Shown here piece by piece: positions 1 through 8,347 of a stretch of DNA of 29,471 bases. The position numbers were made by a program, and so were the translations under genes. The stretch is from Bacteroidia bacterium (GTDB lineage Bacteria > Bacteroidota > Bacteroidia > UKL13-3): positions 1-29,471 of the forward strand of contig JACFNJ010000002.1 in NCBI GenBank assembly GCA_019454865.1, in the 5' to 3' direction. The notes beneath the pieces are model-generated. The model ran no database searches and was not told the DNA's origin. It saw nothing but the letters and a program-made list of their open reading frames with translations. Each line of letters opens with the position of its first letter. Position 1 is the first letter of the stretch.

Positions 1-696
1 GTAAAAGAAGCAGCTTTAAATCGTCTTCAAAAACTTGCAGATGATATTAAAAGCCAATATAATGTAAACTGTACAGCGCATATTAAATCAGGAAAAATAT
101 ATAACGTGGCTGCAGATGTAGTAGAAGAATTAGGCTGTGATAGTATAATTATGGGTTCAAATGGTGCATCCGGTTTGGGACAATTAATTGGAAGCAACTC
201 ATCACGTACAATAATTTCAAGTAAAGTGCCTGTTATTGTAGTTAAATCAGGGCAAACTTCAAACGTGTATAAAAACATTGTGTTCCCTGTTGATTTAACT
301 TTAGAGTCGCGCCAAAAAATAAAATGGGCGGTTCATTTAGCTAAATCCTATAAGTCCACTATTCGTTTATTTAGTTTTAAAACAAACGATGAAATATTGG
401 ATGCTAAAATTCAAGGTGGATTGAATCAATTGGAAAATATTTTAAAAGAGAATAACATTGATTTTACTGTTCACATTAAAGAAAAACTTTCAGGGAACTT
501 TGCTGATGAAACCATAAATTATGCTGAAAGTATCAACGCTGATTTATTATTAATTATGACACAAAGCGAAGATAAAGACTTCTCAGAAATGGTTTTTGGA
601 ACATACGCACAGCAAATTGTTAATACCTCGCGTAAAGTGCCTGTAATGTGTATTAATCCGGTAAAAACAGGTATTGTAGGTAGCTGGGGACGTTAA
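1..696 (+). CDS. Universal stress protein, two Usp domains (5' end outside window)
   Basis: The reading frame is open from base 1 to a TAA at 694-696, so the gene starts before the window; at least 231 residues are present. The visible part holds the end of a first Usp domain, with the ATP-binding signature seen as GSNGASGLGQLIGSNS, followed by a complete second Usp-like half. That half shares ESRQKI, YAE/S-INADL and AQQIVN with the complete paralogue at 27030-27836. Usp proteins are cytoplasmic nucleotide-binding alpha/beta proteins linked to stress survival; the ligand here is unknown. A strong terminator follows directly, so transcription probably ends with this gene. Confidence 0.9.
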   Translation, partial: VKEAALNRLQKLADDIKSQYNVNCTAHIKSGKIYNVAADVVEELGCDSIIMGSNGASGLGQLIGSNSSRTIISSKVPVIVVKSGQTSNVYKNIVFPVDLTLESRQKIKWAVHLAKSYKSTIRLFSFKTNDEILDAKIQGGLNQLENILKENNIDFTVHIKEKLSGNFADETINYAESINADLLLIMTQSEDKDFSEMVFGTYAQQIVNTSRKVPVMCINPVKTGIVGSWGR

Positions 697-716
697 ATTA
701 AATTCTTTTTTTACAT

Positions 717-762
717 AGGAGTTTATTTAGTAGCTTATGGCTTTAAGTAAACTCCTTTTTTT
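717..762 (+). terminator. Rho-independent terminator after the universal stress gene
   Basis: AGGAGTTTA (717-725) pairs perfectly with TAAACTCCT (748-756), and the stem can be extended inward with T-G and A-T pairs. A run of seven T follows at 756-762. It lies 20 bases after the stop codon, which is the right place and orientation for an intrinsic terminator. Confidence 0.85.
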
Positions 763-915
763 ATGCATTTACTAAATTTATTTTGTGTTAATTTACATGA
801 TTTAGTAACTCATGTTTGAGTTAATAGAGTTCAAATCAATATATGTTAAATGAGCATTGTGTAGTGAAATGATTGTATAAACAAAACTAAGTTCATTTTA
901 ATGTTATAATTCAAT

Positions 916-923
916 TAAGTTTG
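916..923 (+). promoter_or_regulatory. Putative -7 box for ettA
   Basis: TAAGTTTG matches the Bacteroidota -7 consensus TAnnTTTG and lies 25 bases before the ettA ATG. No convincing -33 TTTG is visible at the expected distance, so this is a motif match only. The rest of 763-948 is AT-rich and shows nothing else. Confidence 0.4.
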
Positions 924-948
924 CAATCCTTTTTATAAAAATTTATCT

Positions 949-2631
949 ATGACAGATCATAAAATTATTTTCTCCATGGCTGGTGTAACTAAAACGTTCC
1001 CACCACAAAAAACGGTTCTTAAAAATATTTATCTTTCATTTTTTTATGGAGCAAAAATTGGTGTTTTAGGTCTTAACGGTTCCGGTAAATCCAGTTTGTT
1101 AAAAATAATAGCAGGCATTGATAAGAACTTTCAAGGCGAAGTAGTATTTGACAGTAAAAATTATAAAATAGGATATTTAGAACAAGAGCCAACATTAGAT
1201 GACAGTAAAACTGTACTTGAGATAGTAAAAGAAGGTGTTGCTGAAACTATGGCATTGTTGGATGAGTTTAATGCAGTAAATGATGCGATGGGTTTGCCAG
1301 AAAATTATGAAGATGCCGACAAGATGGAGAAGCTGATGAATCGATCAGCTGAATTGCAAGATAAAATTGATGCTGTAAATGCATGGGATATTGATACAAC
1401 CATTGAAAAAGCAATGGATGCATTACGTGTACCGGAAGGGAATACGCCAATACAAGTATTGAGCGGTGGTGAACGAAGAAGGGTAGCTCTTTGTCGGTTG
1501 ATTTTGAGTAATCCGGATATATTGTTATTGGATGAACCTACCAACCACCTGGATGCTGAATCGGTAGATTGGTTGGAGCAATTTCTTAAAAATTTCCCGG
1601 GTACTGTAATAGCAGTTACACACGATAGATATTTTTTGGATAATGTTGCAGGATGGATTTTGGAATTGGATAGAGGAGAAGGAATTCCATGGAAAGGGAA
1701 CTACAGTAGCTGGTTAGAGCAAAAAGCAAATCGGTTGAAAGCAGAGGAGAAAGCCGAAGGTAAACGAGCAAAAGCACTAGAGAGAGAATTGGATTGGGTG
1801 AGACAAGGTCCAAAAGGAAGGCAATCGAAACAAAAAGCTCGTTTAAATGCTTATGATAAATTATTAAACGAAGAAACAAAAGAAAAAGAACAACAGTTGG
1901 AGTTGTTTATTCCTCCGGGGCCGCGATTAGGCGATGTTGTAATTGAAGCGAAGAATGTAAGTAAAGCATACGGAGATAAATTATTGTATGAAAACTTAAG
2001 TTTTAATTTACCACGAGGCGGAATAGTGGGAGTAATTGGTCCAAACGGTGCAGGTAAAACAACATTATTTCGGATGATGATGGGATTGGAATCACAAGAT
2101 TCCGGTGATTTTAAAGTGGGCGAAACCGTTAAAATTGCCTATGTGGATCAAAGCCATAAAGATTTACTACCGGACAAAAGCATATTTGAAGTGATAAGCG
2201 GAGGCACAGAAACCATGATTGTAGGTGGAAAGCAAGTAAATGCAAGAGCATATATTAGTAAATTTAATTTTAGTGGAAACGACCAAAGTAAAAAAGTAGG
2301 AGTGTTAAGTGGAGGAGAACGCAACCGTGTACATTTGGCAATGACATTGAAAGAAGGTGGAAATGTTTTGTTATTGGATGAGCCTACAAATGATATTGAT
2401 GTAAATACCTTGCGTGCTTTGGAGGAAGCAATTGAAAACTTTGCAGGTTGTGTGGTTGTTATTTCCCACGATCGTTGGTTTATTGACCGTATTGCAACAC
2501 ATATTCTTTCGTTTGAAGGAGACTCACAGGTTGTGTGGTTTGAGGGTAATTATTCCGATTACGAGGAAAATAAAAGACAACGGTTAGGTAATATTCAACC
2601 TACTCGGGTTAGGTATAAAAAAATTATATAA
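949..2631 (+). CDS. ettA: ABC-F protein EttA (energy-dependent translational throttle A)
   Basis: A 560-residue soluble protein with two ABC ATPase domains and no membrane segments, the hallmark of ABC-F translation factors; E. coli EttA is about the same length. The first domain has Walker A at residues 41-48 (GLNGSGKS), signature LSGGE at 171-175 and Walker B LLLDEPTNHLD ending around 199. The second has Walker A GPNGAGKT at 364-371, a second LSGGERNR and LLLDEPTNDID. The linker between the domains is basic, as expected for the ribosome-contacting segment. EttA binds the ribosomal E site and tunes early elongation to the ATP/ADP level. The starting MTDHKIIFSM and the FFYGAKIGVLGLNG stretch match the EttA subgroup rather than Uup or YheS. 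Confidence 0.93.
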   Translation: MTDHKIIFSMAGVTKTFPPQKTVLKNIYLSFFYGAKIGVLGLNGSGKSSLLKIIAGIDKNFQGEVVFDSKNYKIGYLEQEPTLDDSKTVLEIVKEGVAETMALLDEFNAVNDAMGLPENYEDADKMEKLMNRSAELQDKIDAVNAWDIDTTIEKAMDALRVPEGNTPIQVLSGGERRRVALCRLILSNPDILLLDEPTNHLDAESVDWLEQFLKNFPGTVIAVTHDRYFLDNVAGWILELDRGEGIPWKGNYSSWLEQKANRLKAEEKAEGKRAKALERELDWVRQGPKGRQSKQKARLNAYDKLLNEETKEKEQQLELFIPPGPRLGDVVIEAKNVSKAYGDKLLYENLSFNLPRGGIVGVIGPNGAGKTTLFRMMMGLESQDSGDFKVGETVKIAYVDQSHKDLLPDKSIFEVISGGTETMIVGGKQVNARAYISKFNFSGNDQSKKVGVLSGGERNRVHLAMTLKEGGNVLLLDEPTNDIDVNTLRALEEAIENFAGCVVVISHDRWFIDRIATHILSFEGDSQVVWFEGNYSDYEENKRQRLGNIQPTRVRYKKII

Positions 2632-2653
2632 AATTTTAAGTACTATAACTTTT

Positions 2654-3232
2654 TTAATTCCAAGTGTAATCGTTTGGTGAGTTTGCCATGTATGCAAAAT
2701 CATCACCCAATAATTTTACCGTTTCTTTCCATATTGTATTTGTATTAGCAGCAAATACAATTGCTTTATTTCCGGGTATCATCCACCAGGCTTTTTGCTC
2801 AATTTCATTTTCTAGCTGGCCACCATCCCATCCACTATATCCAAGAAAAAACTTGAAATCATTGGGATTTAAATTGCCATTCTCAATGGATGTATTCACG
2901 TCATCCAAATTTCCGCCCCAGTAAACACCTGGAATTATCTCTATACTATTTCGGATATGTGCATTACCTTTATATATAAAATGAAGTGTATCGTGTTCCA
3001 TTGGGCCGCCAATGTATAGCGAAAAATTAAAGCTAAGCACACCAGGTAATGCATCATTTGTAGTTAAGTCTGTCGGTTTATTTAGTATAAAACCTATACT
3101 TCCGGTATTTGCTACTTCAGACAGAAACACTACTGATCGTGAAAAATTTTCATCATCCAAAAAAGGTTCACTAATCAATAAATTGCCTTTACCAATTTTA
3201 GTAAACTGTGATTTTACTTCGCGTATTTTCAA
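2654..3232 (-). CDS. YqgE/AlgH family protein
   Basis: A 192-residue cytoplasmic protein of the YqgE/AlgH (DUF179) family. The N-terminal GNLLISEPFLDDENFSRSVV and the following GSIGFILNKPT stretch are the family's most recognisable parts, and LFIGGPM-type sequence (here LYIGGPMEHDTLHF) follows as usual. The molecular function of the family is unknown. It is convergent with ettA (22 bases between stops) and divergent from pdxH; the 127 bases between it and pdxH must hold both promoters. Confidence 0.9.
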   Translation of the reverse strand: MKIREVKSQFTKIGKGNLLISEPFLDDENFSRSVVFLSEVANTGSIGFILNKPTDLTTNDALPGVLSFNFSLYIGGPMEHDTLHFIYKGNAHIRNSIEIIPGVYWGGNLDDVNTSIENGNLNPNDFKFFLGYSGWDGGQLENEIEQKAWWMIPGNKAIVFAANTNTIWKETVKLLGDDFAYMANSPNDYTWN

Positions 3233-3283
3233 TTTTTATTACAATTAGGTTTATATAATTAATTAAAACAGTTATTTAGTTTA

Positions 3284-3291
3284 TACATTTG
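3284..3291 (+). promoter_or_regulatory. Putative -7 box for pdxH
   Basis: TACATTTG fits TAnnTTTG and sits 68 bases before the pdxH ATG in the yqgE-pdxH divergent spacer. There is no clear -33 element, so confidence is modest. Confidence 0.4.
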
Positions 3292-3359
3292 CAATCGAAA
3301 GATGGTATAAAATTTTTACTTTACATAATTTTTAAGATTTTTTTAAAAGCACCTTGTTT

Positions 3360-4013
3360 ATGAGTGAATTAACAAATAAAGACATTGCAGCTTTGCGTGT
3401 TGATTACGGTTCCAAATCATTTAATGAAAACGAAATAAATGCTAATCCTTTTGAGCAATTTAAGATATGGTTTGAAGAAGCTGTAAGTGCGCAAATAAAT
3501 GAGCCCAATGCAATGGTTTTATCTACTGTTAAAGCTGATAATTCACCAAGTGCACGGGTAGTACTTTTAAAGGGAATAACTAAAGATGGGTTTACATTTT
3601 TTACTAATTATAAAAGTAATAAAGGAAACCAAATTAGCAAAAACAATAAAGTTGCATTAACGTTTAATTGGCTAGAGTTACATCGCCAGGTACGAATAGA
3701 AGGTGAAGTTGAACAATTATCAGCCGAGGAAAATGATCATTATTTTTATATTCGACCAATCGGTAATCAAATTGGGGCAATAGCATCGCCACAAAGTCAA
3801 ATTATTACTAATAGAGATGCATTAGAAAAACTTTTTATAGCTGCTGAAAAGCAATTTGAAAATAAAAATCCAATAAGGCCTGAACATTGGGGCGGGTATG
3901 TGGTAAAACCTTCATTAATTGAATTTTGGCAAGGTAGAAGTAATCGCCTGCACGATAGAATAGAGTTTGTAAAAAGCAACTCACTATGGAAATTCCACCG
4001 TTTGGCACCTTAA
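3360..4013 (+). CDS. pdxH: Pyridoxamine 5'-phosphate oxidase
   Basis: PdxH is the FMN-dependent oxidase that makes pyridoxal 5'-phosphate from pyridoxine or pyridoxamine phosphate, the last step of PLP synthesis and salvage. The 217-residue protein has the FMN/PLP contact region around ARVVLLKG, the FNW-LHRQVRIEG stretch, GNQIGAIASPQSQ, and the C-terminal signature RSNRLHDR ending in RLAP. I take ATG at 3360 as the start; a TTG two codons earlier is in frame but gives no extra conserved sequence. PLP made here would serve enzymes such as IlvE further along the window, although the two are not co-transcribed. Confidence 0.95.
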   Translation: MSELTNKDIAALRVDYGSKSFNENEINANPFEQFKIWFEEAVSAQINEPNAMVLSTVKADNSPSARVVLLKGITKDGFTFFTNYKSNKGNQISKNNKVALTFNWLELHRQVRIEGEVEQLSAEENDHYFYIRPIGNQIGAIASPQSQIITNRDALEKLFIAAEKQFENKNPIRPEHWGGYVVKPSLIEFWQGRSNRLHDRIEFVKSNSLWKFHRLAP

Positions 4014-4016
4014 TTC

Positions 4017-4059
4017 TGTTTTAATTGATTTTTCTTCTTATTTTCGTCCAATTAAAACA
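4017..4059. repeat. 11-bp perfect inverted repeat after pdxH
   Basis: TGTTTTAATTG (4017-4027) is the exact reverse complement of CAATTAAAACA (4049-4059), with a 21-base pyrimidine-rich loop between. It starts 4 bases after the pdxH stop and ends 30 bases before the next ATG. It has no T-run behind it, so it is a weak terminator candidate at best. It could also be a 3' mRNA-stabilising hairpin or part of the next gene's leader. Confidence 0.55.
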
Positions 4060-4089
4060 ATAACCATAGTCCCCAATCGTTATTAACGC

Positions 4090-5208
4090 ATGCAAAATAT
4101 TATTTTGTCATTTTTAACTTCGTTACTGATTGTAATATTTGGAATACCATCTATTATTACGGTAGCTAAGTTAAAAGGGTTGTATGATAAGCCGGATTTT
4201 AGAAAGATACATACAAACAAAATTCCTCGATTAGGTGGTTTAGCTATTATTGCAGGTTTTTCGATAGCTGTTAGTTTATGGGGAGTATCCGTAGGTATGG
4301 ATACCCGATTACAATATTTACAGGCAGCGGTTATAATTTTATTTTTTTCCGGTTTAAAGGACGACATTGTTATCCTTTCTCCTATGAAAAAATTGGGTAC
4401 ACAGATAGTTGTTACCTTAATTACTGTATTTGGCGAAGGCATATTGTTAAATAATTTTCACGGCTTGTTAGGCATTCATGCAATACCTGATTGGTTTGCT
4501 TATGCTTTAACGGTGTTTACAATTATAGTAATTACCAATTCATTTAATTTAATTGATGGGGTTGATGGGCTTGCAGGAGGCGTAGGTTTTATAATCTCAG
4601 TAACTTTTGGATTATGGTTTAATCATATTGAACAGATAGGTTGGAGTGTAATGGCATTTGGACTTGCTGGTGCATTATTAGGTTTTTTGGTGTTTAATTT
4701 TAATCCGGCTAAAATTTTTATGGGTGATTCCGGTTCCTTGTGTACCGGTTTTTTGCTTTCTGTATTTGCAATTAAATTTATACAGTTTAATGGACCGGAA
4801 GCTGTAAGTGCTTTTAAAATTTCTGCATCACCGGCAATTGCAATAGCAATTTTAATAATCCCATTGTTTGATACACTTCGTGTATTTATTCTACGTGTAC
4901 TTAACAAAAAATCGCCATTTGCAGCAGATAAAAATCACATCCATCATTACTTACTGCGTATAGGATTAAGCCACAGAGAAGTTTCATTAATTATGTATAG
5001 TGTAAATATTTCATTTGTTGCATTAGCATATTTATTACAAGATAGTTCAACCAATATGATTATGCTAATTGTTGGCGGATTGGCATGGATATTATCTCAG
5101 GTTCCGGTGTATATGTTTAATCATAAGCTACAAGATTTGGAAGTAGAAAACGAAGATTTGATACCGGATGATCTATTGAAACAGAAAAAACATTTTCACG
5201 AGAACTAG
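4090..5208 (+). CDS. Glycosyltransferase family 4 (WecA/MraY-like polyprenyl-phosphate sugar-1-phosphate transferase)
   Basis: A 372-residue multi-pass inner-membrane enzyme of the WecA/TagO/MraY superfamily, which moves a sugar-1-phosphate from a UDP-sugar to undecaprenyl phosphate and so starts O-antigen, enterobacterial common antigen or capsule-type glycan synthesis. Seen motifs are KIHTNKIPRLGG near residue 40, the Asp-rich NSFNLIDGVDGLAGG starting at residue 150, FMGDSGSL, and the cytoplasmic HIHHYLLRIGLSHRE that is characteristic of the WecA rather than the MraY branch. The C-terminus carries an acidic cytoplasmic tail. Which sugar is used cannot be told from sequence alone. It has no glycan-synthesis neighbours. 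Confidence 0.9.
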   Translation: MQNIILSFLTSLLIVIFGIPSIITVAKLKGLYDKPDFRKIHTNKIPRLGGLAIIAGFSIAVSLWGVSVGMDTRLQYLQAAVIILFFSGLKDDIVILSPMKKLGTQIVVTLITVFGEGILLNNFHGLLGIHAIPDWFAYALTVFTIIVITNSFNLIDGVDGLAGGVGFIISVTFGLWFNHIEQIGWSVMAFGLAGALLGFLVFNFNPAKIFMGDSGSLCTGFLLSVFAIKFIQFNGPEAVSAFKISASPAIAIAILIIPLFDTLRVFILRVLNKKSPFAADKNHIHHYLLRIGLSHREVSLIMYSVNISFVALAYLLQDSSTNMIMLIVGGLAWILSQVPVYMFNHKLQDLEVENEDLIPDDLLKQKKHFHEN

Positions 5209-5786
5209 TTTATCTTTTCTTTTAAAAAACCGATCATTTTTGAGAATGCCTTACCACGGTGGCTTATTTTATTTTTGGTAGTTAAATCCATTTGAGCAAG
5301 TGTAATATCATATCCATCCGGAAGAAAAACAGGGTCGTACCCAAATCCGTTTGTTCCAATTTTTTCTTTGATAATTTTCCCTTTAAGCTCTCCTTCAAAT
5401 ACAAACATCTCGTCATTCCAAAATAGGCAAATGGAAGTTACAAACTTAGCGGTTCTATCCTGTTTGTCTTCAAGGTTTATTAATAGCTTTTGCATATTAT
5501 TATCATCGGTTGCATTTGGTCCGGCATATCTTGCACTAAATACTCCGGGTGCACCATTTAGTGCATTTACAATTAGTCCGGTATCATCAGCAAAACAATT
5601 GTATCCGGTTTTGTTGTTTACATACCTTGCTTTAATAAGTGCATTTGCTTGAAGTGTGCTGCCAGTTTCGGGTATATCTTCGGTTAAATTTATATCATTT
5701 AATGTCAGTATCTCAATTGTAGAGTCTAACATCTTTTGAATTTCTTTAGCTTTGTTTATATTGTTTGTTTCAAAAAATAATCGCAT
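5205..5786 (-). CDS. rdgB: Non-canonical purine NTP pyrophosphatase (RdgB/HAM1 family)
   Basis: RdgB/HAM1 enzymes hydrolyse dITP, ITP and XTP to the monophosphates and so keep deaminated purines out of DNA and RNA. The 193-residue protein has the N-terminal FETNNINKAKEI (the T-x-N-x-x-K nucleotide-binding start), FADDTGL with the acidic metal-site residues, GFGYDPVF, and the C-terminal SHRGKAF signature. The stop codon shares bases with the stop codon of the convergent glycosyltransferase gene in the four-base string CTAG. It is the last backbone gene before the operon that fills 5952-16104. Confidence 0.95.
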   Translation of the reverse strand: MRLFFETNNINKAKEIQKMLDSTIEILTLNDINLTEDIPETGSTLQANALIKARYVNNKTGYNCFADDTGLIVNALNGAPGVFSARYAGPNATDDNNMQKLLINLEDKQDRTAKFVTSICLFWNDEMFVFEGELKGKIIKEKIGTNGFGYDPVFLPDGYDITLAQMDLTTKNKISHRGKAFSKMIGFLKEKIN

Positions 5787-5881
5787 AAAATAAGGTAAAT
5801 AAAGGATTAAAAAATGGATAATTAAAGTAAGACTTGAGTTGAACTTTTGTGTTCTGTGAGTATTAAAATGATTGTATTAAT

Positions 5882-5904
5882 AAAGTTTGTCGCTTTGAAA
5901 CTTT
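5882..5904. repeat. Small inverted repeat in the rdgB-phosphatase spacer
   Basis: AAAGTTT (5882-5888) and AAACTTT (5898-5904) are complementary around a 9-base loop. The spot is 48 bases past the phosphatase stop in transcription direction, so it could form a weak 3' end for the long operon, but no T-run follows. The rest of the 165-base spacer is AT-rich and must also contain the rdgB promoter, which I cannot pinpoint. Confidence 0.3.
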
Positions 5905-5951
5905 GTTAAAAATGGTATGGTTTGCAAATGTGTTTGAAACTGTTGTTGCAT

Positions 5952-6617
5952 TCAGTCAATGTTTTTTACTTCTATAAGTTTTCGTTCAAAAAAATTCAAT
6001 GCAAATAAACTTCCATATCCTTCTTTGTGCTTAAATACGCAGCCCCCGTCTAAATTGATAGGGCTTTGAAAGGGTTGCGTAATGATAAAATTCCTTGGTT
6101 TTGGTGTGTGTCCGTGTATTAAGAGTTTTCCATTCAAATAATTATTTTCAATAGGAAAGTTCCTTATCCATAAAAGCGCATCTTTATCTTTCAAAGGGTC
6201 AGCAGCAGAAAAGTTTAAGCCGGCATGAACCAGTATAAAATATTTTGTTTGAATAAAATATTTTGTTCGCTTGAAGAAGTCTAAATATTTCTTGTCTAAC
6301 TCATAAATAGAACCTACTCCAAAACTCATGAATGTCTTATCGCCACCGTTGCATAGCCAATGTTCTTTTCCTGCTTCGTCAATTTCCGATTCTAACAAAA
6401 GTTGTTCATGATTCCCTCTAAGAGTATGAATTTTATATCCCTCGTTTCTAAGTTGAATTATAAAATCAATAACACCTTTGCTGTCGGGTCCTCTGTCAAT
6501 ATAGTCGCCAAGACAATAAATTTTATCAGTTTTCCGGATAGCTATCTTTTCTATCAGCAATTTTTTAAATGTCTTGCTGCATCCATGAATATCGCCTATG
6601 ATAAAGATTCTCGGCAT
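5952..6617 (-). CDS. PPP-family Ser/Thr protein phosphatase (metallophosphoesterase)
   Basis: A 221-residue soluble enzyme with the full PPP/calcineurin-like metal-binding series: GDIHG at residues 8-12, GDYIDRG at 37-43, GNHE at 68-71, a later HAG and HGHT. This arrangement is that of bacterial PrpA/PrpB-type and lambda phosphatases, which use two metal ions to remove phosphate from Ser, Thr, Tyr or His; diadenosine tetraphosphatase (ApaH) is a related alternative. Its ATG overlaps the stop of the kinase gene by one base (TAATG), so the two are probably translationally coupled. The natural inference is that it reverses phosphorylation by that kinase. It is the last gene of the operon that starts at 16104. 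Confidence 0.88.
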   Translation of the reverse strand: MPRIFIIGDIHGCSKTFKKLLIEKIAIRKTDKIYCLGDYIDRGPDSKGVIDFIIQLRNEGYKIHTLRGNHEQLLLESEIDEAGKEHWLCNGGDKTFMSFGVGSIYELDKKYLDFFKRTKYFIQTKYFILVHAGLNFSAADPLKDKDALLWIRNFPIENNYLNGKLLIHGHTPKPRNFIITQPFQSPINLDGGCVFKHKEGYGSLFALNFFERKLIEVKNID

Positions 6618-8344
6618 TAAAACAGTTTGGTTTTATCATTTGTAAACTCATATTCAACATTGCCAATACCAACCGTATTTCTGCCAATCAACGGAGCTTT
6701 AAGATTTATTATTTTATCATTCAGGTAAGTTCCTGTACTGTTCAGGTCGTAAATCCAAATATCGTCTTTGTAATTTACGATTACACAATGTCTTCGGCTT
6801 ACTTCTGTACCACCGGGAACTTTCACATCATTTACATCATAATTTTCTCTTCCGAATTTGATGATGGGTTTGTTGGTTTCTGCTTCTTTAAAGTTTGCGG
6901 TGTTGCCGTTGGTGCAATACAAAGTTGATGGACTGTACTTGTTGAAGCGATAATCCATGAACAATAATTTTGATTTAAGCGTTGGCTCCTTTTTGTAATT
7001 GTGCGATGGTTGTGTTTCTAATAGTACGCCATAGTTGTAATTCAGAAAATGATTATCTGATTTATCAGCCTTTAAAACGGTATGCGGAAAAACCATTTGT
7101 CCCATGTTTTGCATTACACAACAGATGTAGTAATTATTTGCAAAGCATGGATTGTTTGGCTCAACTTCTAAAAGTATTCTTGCTAAATCCATTGCAGGCT
7201 CGTAGCGGTTGGTTTCGTAATAGCATTGCAGCAATAAATTATAGGCTTCATAGTCTGACGGATTGCGGTGCAAATGGTCGGATAACAAGGAAATTGCCGT
7301 AGGATAGTTTTGCAGTTCAAGATTTATCCATCCTAATTCTTTTTGTACGTCTAAGCGGGGGTTCCATTTCAGTGCTTTTTCGTAGTATGATTTTGCCTGT
7401 TCAATCTGCTGTGCCATCAGGTGATATTTGCCTTTTTGCAGCAAAATATTCACGCTGGGTTTTAAGTTGGTTTCGGCATACTCTAATAGTGAGAACGCTC
7501 TGTTCCATTTTTTGCGTTGTAATAATCGTTCGGCCTGCTCAGCCAAATCGCCTGCCTGAATTACCTCTTTATCAAACAGAATAGGAACTGATTGTGCCTG
7601 TATTGCCTCATGAAAATCTTTCATGCTCTGAAACCTTTGTTCAGGGATTTTGGCAATAGCTTTTAAAATAATTTCCTGCTGCCAGTTGGGTAGGGGTGTA
7701 ATTCCAAATTCTTTCCGGTCATGCAGTTCAATTATTTCTTCTGTTGATTTTCCATTAAATGGATTCTGGCCTGTACACATTTCTAAAAGTGTTACACCCA
7801 AAGCATATACGTCCACTCTTGGATCTTTTTCGGTATGGGTTTCCCAACTTAATGCTTCAGGACTCATGTAAGGTCTTGTGCCGCCTCCGGTATTGGCAAT
7901 GCCAAAGTCGGTTATTTTGATGGTGCGGTCTTCTGTAAAAAGAATATTGTCCGGCTTAATATCGTGGTGTACAATGCCTTTTTCATGAACCAACTGAAGG
8001 GTTTCGGTTAATTGGCTCATCCATTTCCAAATGAGAGTGGAAGCAGGGTTTTCGTTTCGCAGCAATTCGCGCAAGCTGCCCAATGTGCAATATTCCATTA
8101 CAATGTAGAGCAAATCATTCTGAACAAAATGATGCTTGTATAGCACAATATGCGGATGATTGAACTTTGATACCATCTGCATTTCGTAAATAATATCATC
8201 CTGCCTTGTCTTATCTTCGTTTTTTAACTGCTTGATGGCAACCAGATTTTCAGAGCGTTCCTCCTTTGCCAAAAACACTTTGCCAAAACCTCCATTGCCC
8301 AGGTCTTTTACATAGCGGTATTTATTATCAAAGAGTAGCTCCAT
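6617..8344 (-). CDS. Hanks-type Ser/Thr protein kinase with TPR region and C-terminal FHA domain
   Basis: 575 residues, no membrane segment. The kinase domain spans roughly 8-265: glycine loop GNGGFG at 16-21, ATP-binding Lys38, helix-C Glu54, catalytic loop HHDIKPDN with Asp128, DFG at 146-148 and SPE near 161-163. The catalytic loop reads HHD instead of HRD, so this is a non-RD kinase, and the activation segment is very short; together these suggest activity that does not depend on activation-loop phosphorylation. Residues about 275-430 look like TPR helices (for example YYEKALKWNP and LLEVEPNNP). Residues about 490-570 form an FHA domain with the GRE, SRRHC and NSTGTYLN motifs that bind phosphothreonine. 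It begins 3 bases after the methylase stop and overlaps the phosphatase start. Its position suggests it senses or controls the restriction-like genes, but its substrates are unknown. Confidence 0.92.
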   Translation of the reverse strand: MELLFDNKYRYVKDLGNGGFGKVFLAKEERSENLVAIKQLKNEDKTRQDDIIYEMQMVSKFNHPHIVLYKHHFVQNDLLYIVMEYCTLGSLRELLRNENPASTLIWKWMSQLTETLQLVHEKGIVHHDIKPDNILFTEDRTIKITDFGIANTGGGTRPYMSPEALSWETHTEKDPRVDVYALGVTLLEMCTGQNPFNGKSTEEIIELHDRKEFGITPLPNWQQEIILKAIAKIPEQRFQSMKDFHEAIQAQSVPILFDKEVIQAGDLAEQAERLLQRKKWNRAFSLLEYAETNLKPSVNILLQKGKYHLMAQQIEQAKSYYEKALKWNPRLDVQKELGWINLELQNYPTAISLLSDHLHRNPSDYEAYNLLLQCYYETNRYEPAMDLARILLEVEPNNPCFANNYYICCVMQNMGQMVFPHTVLKADKSDNHFLNYNYGVLLETQPSHNYKKEPTLKSKLLFMDYRFNKYSPSTLYCTNGNTANFKEAETNKPIIKFGRENYDVNDVKVPGGTEVSRRHCVIVNYKDDIWIYDLNSTGTYLNDKIINLKAPLIGRNTVGIGNVEYEFTNDKTKLF

Positions 8345-8347
8345 TGC

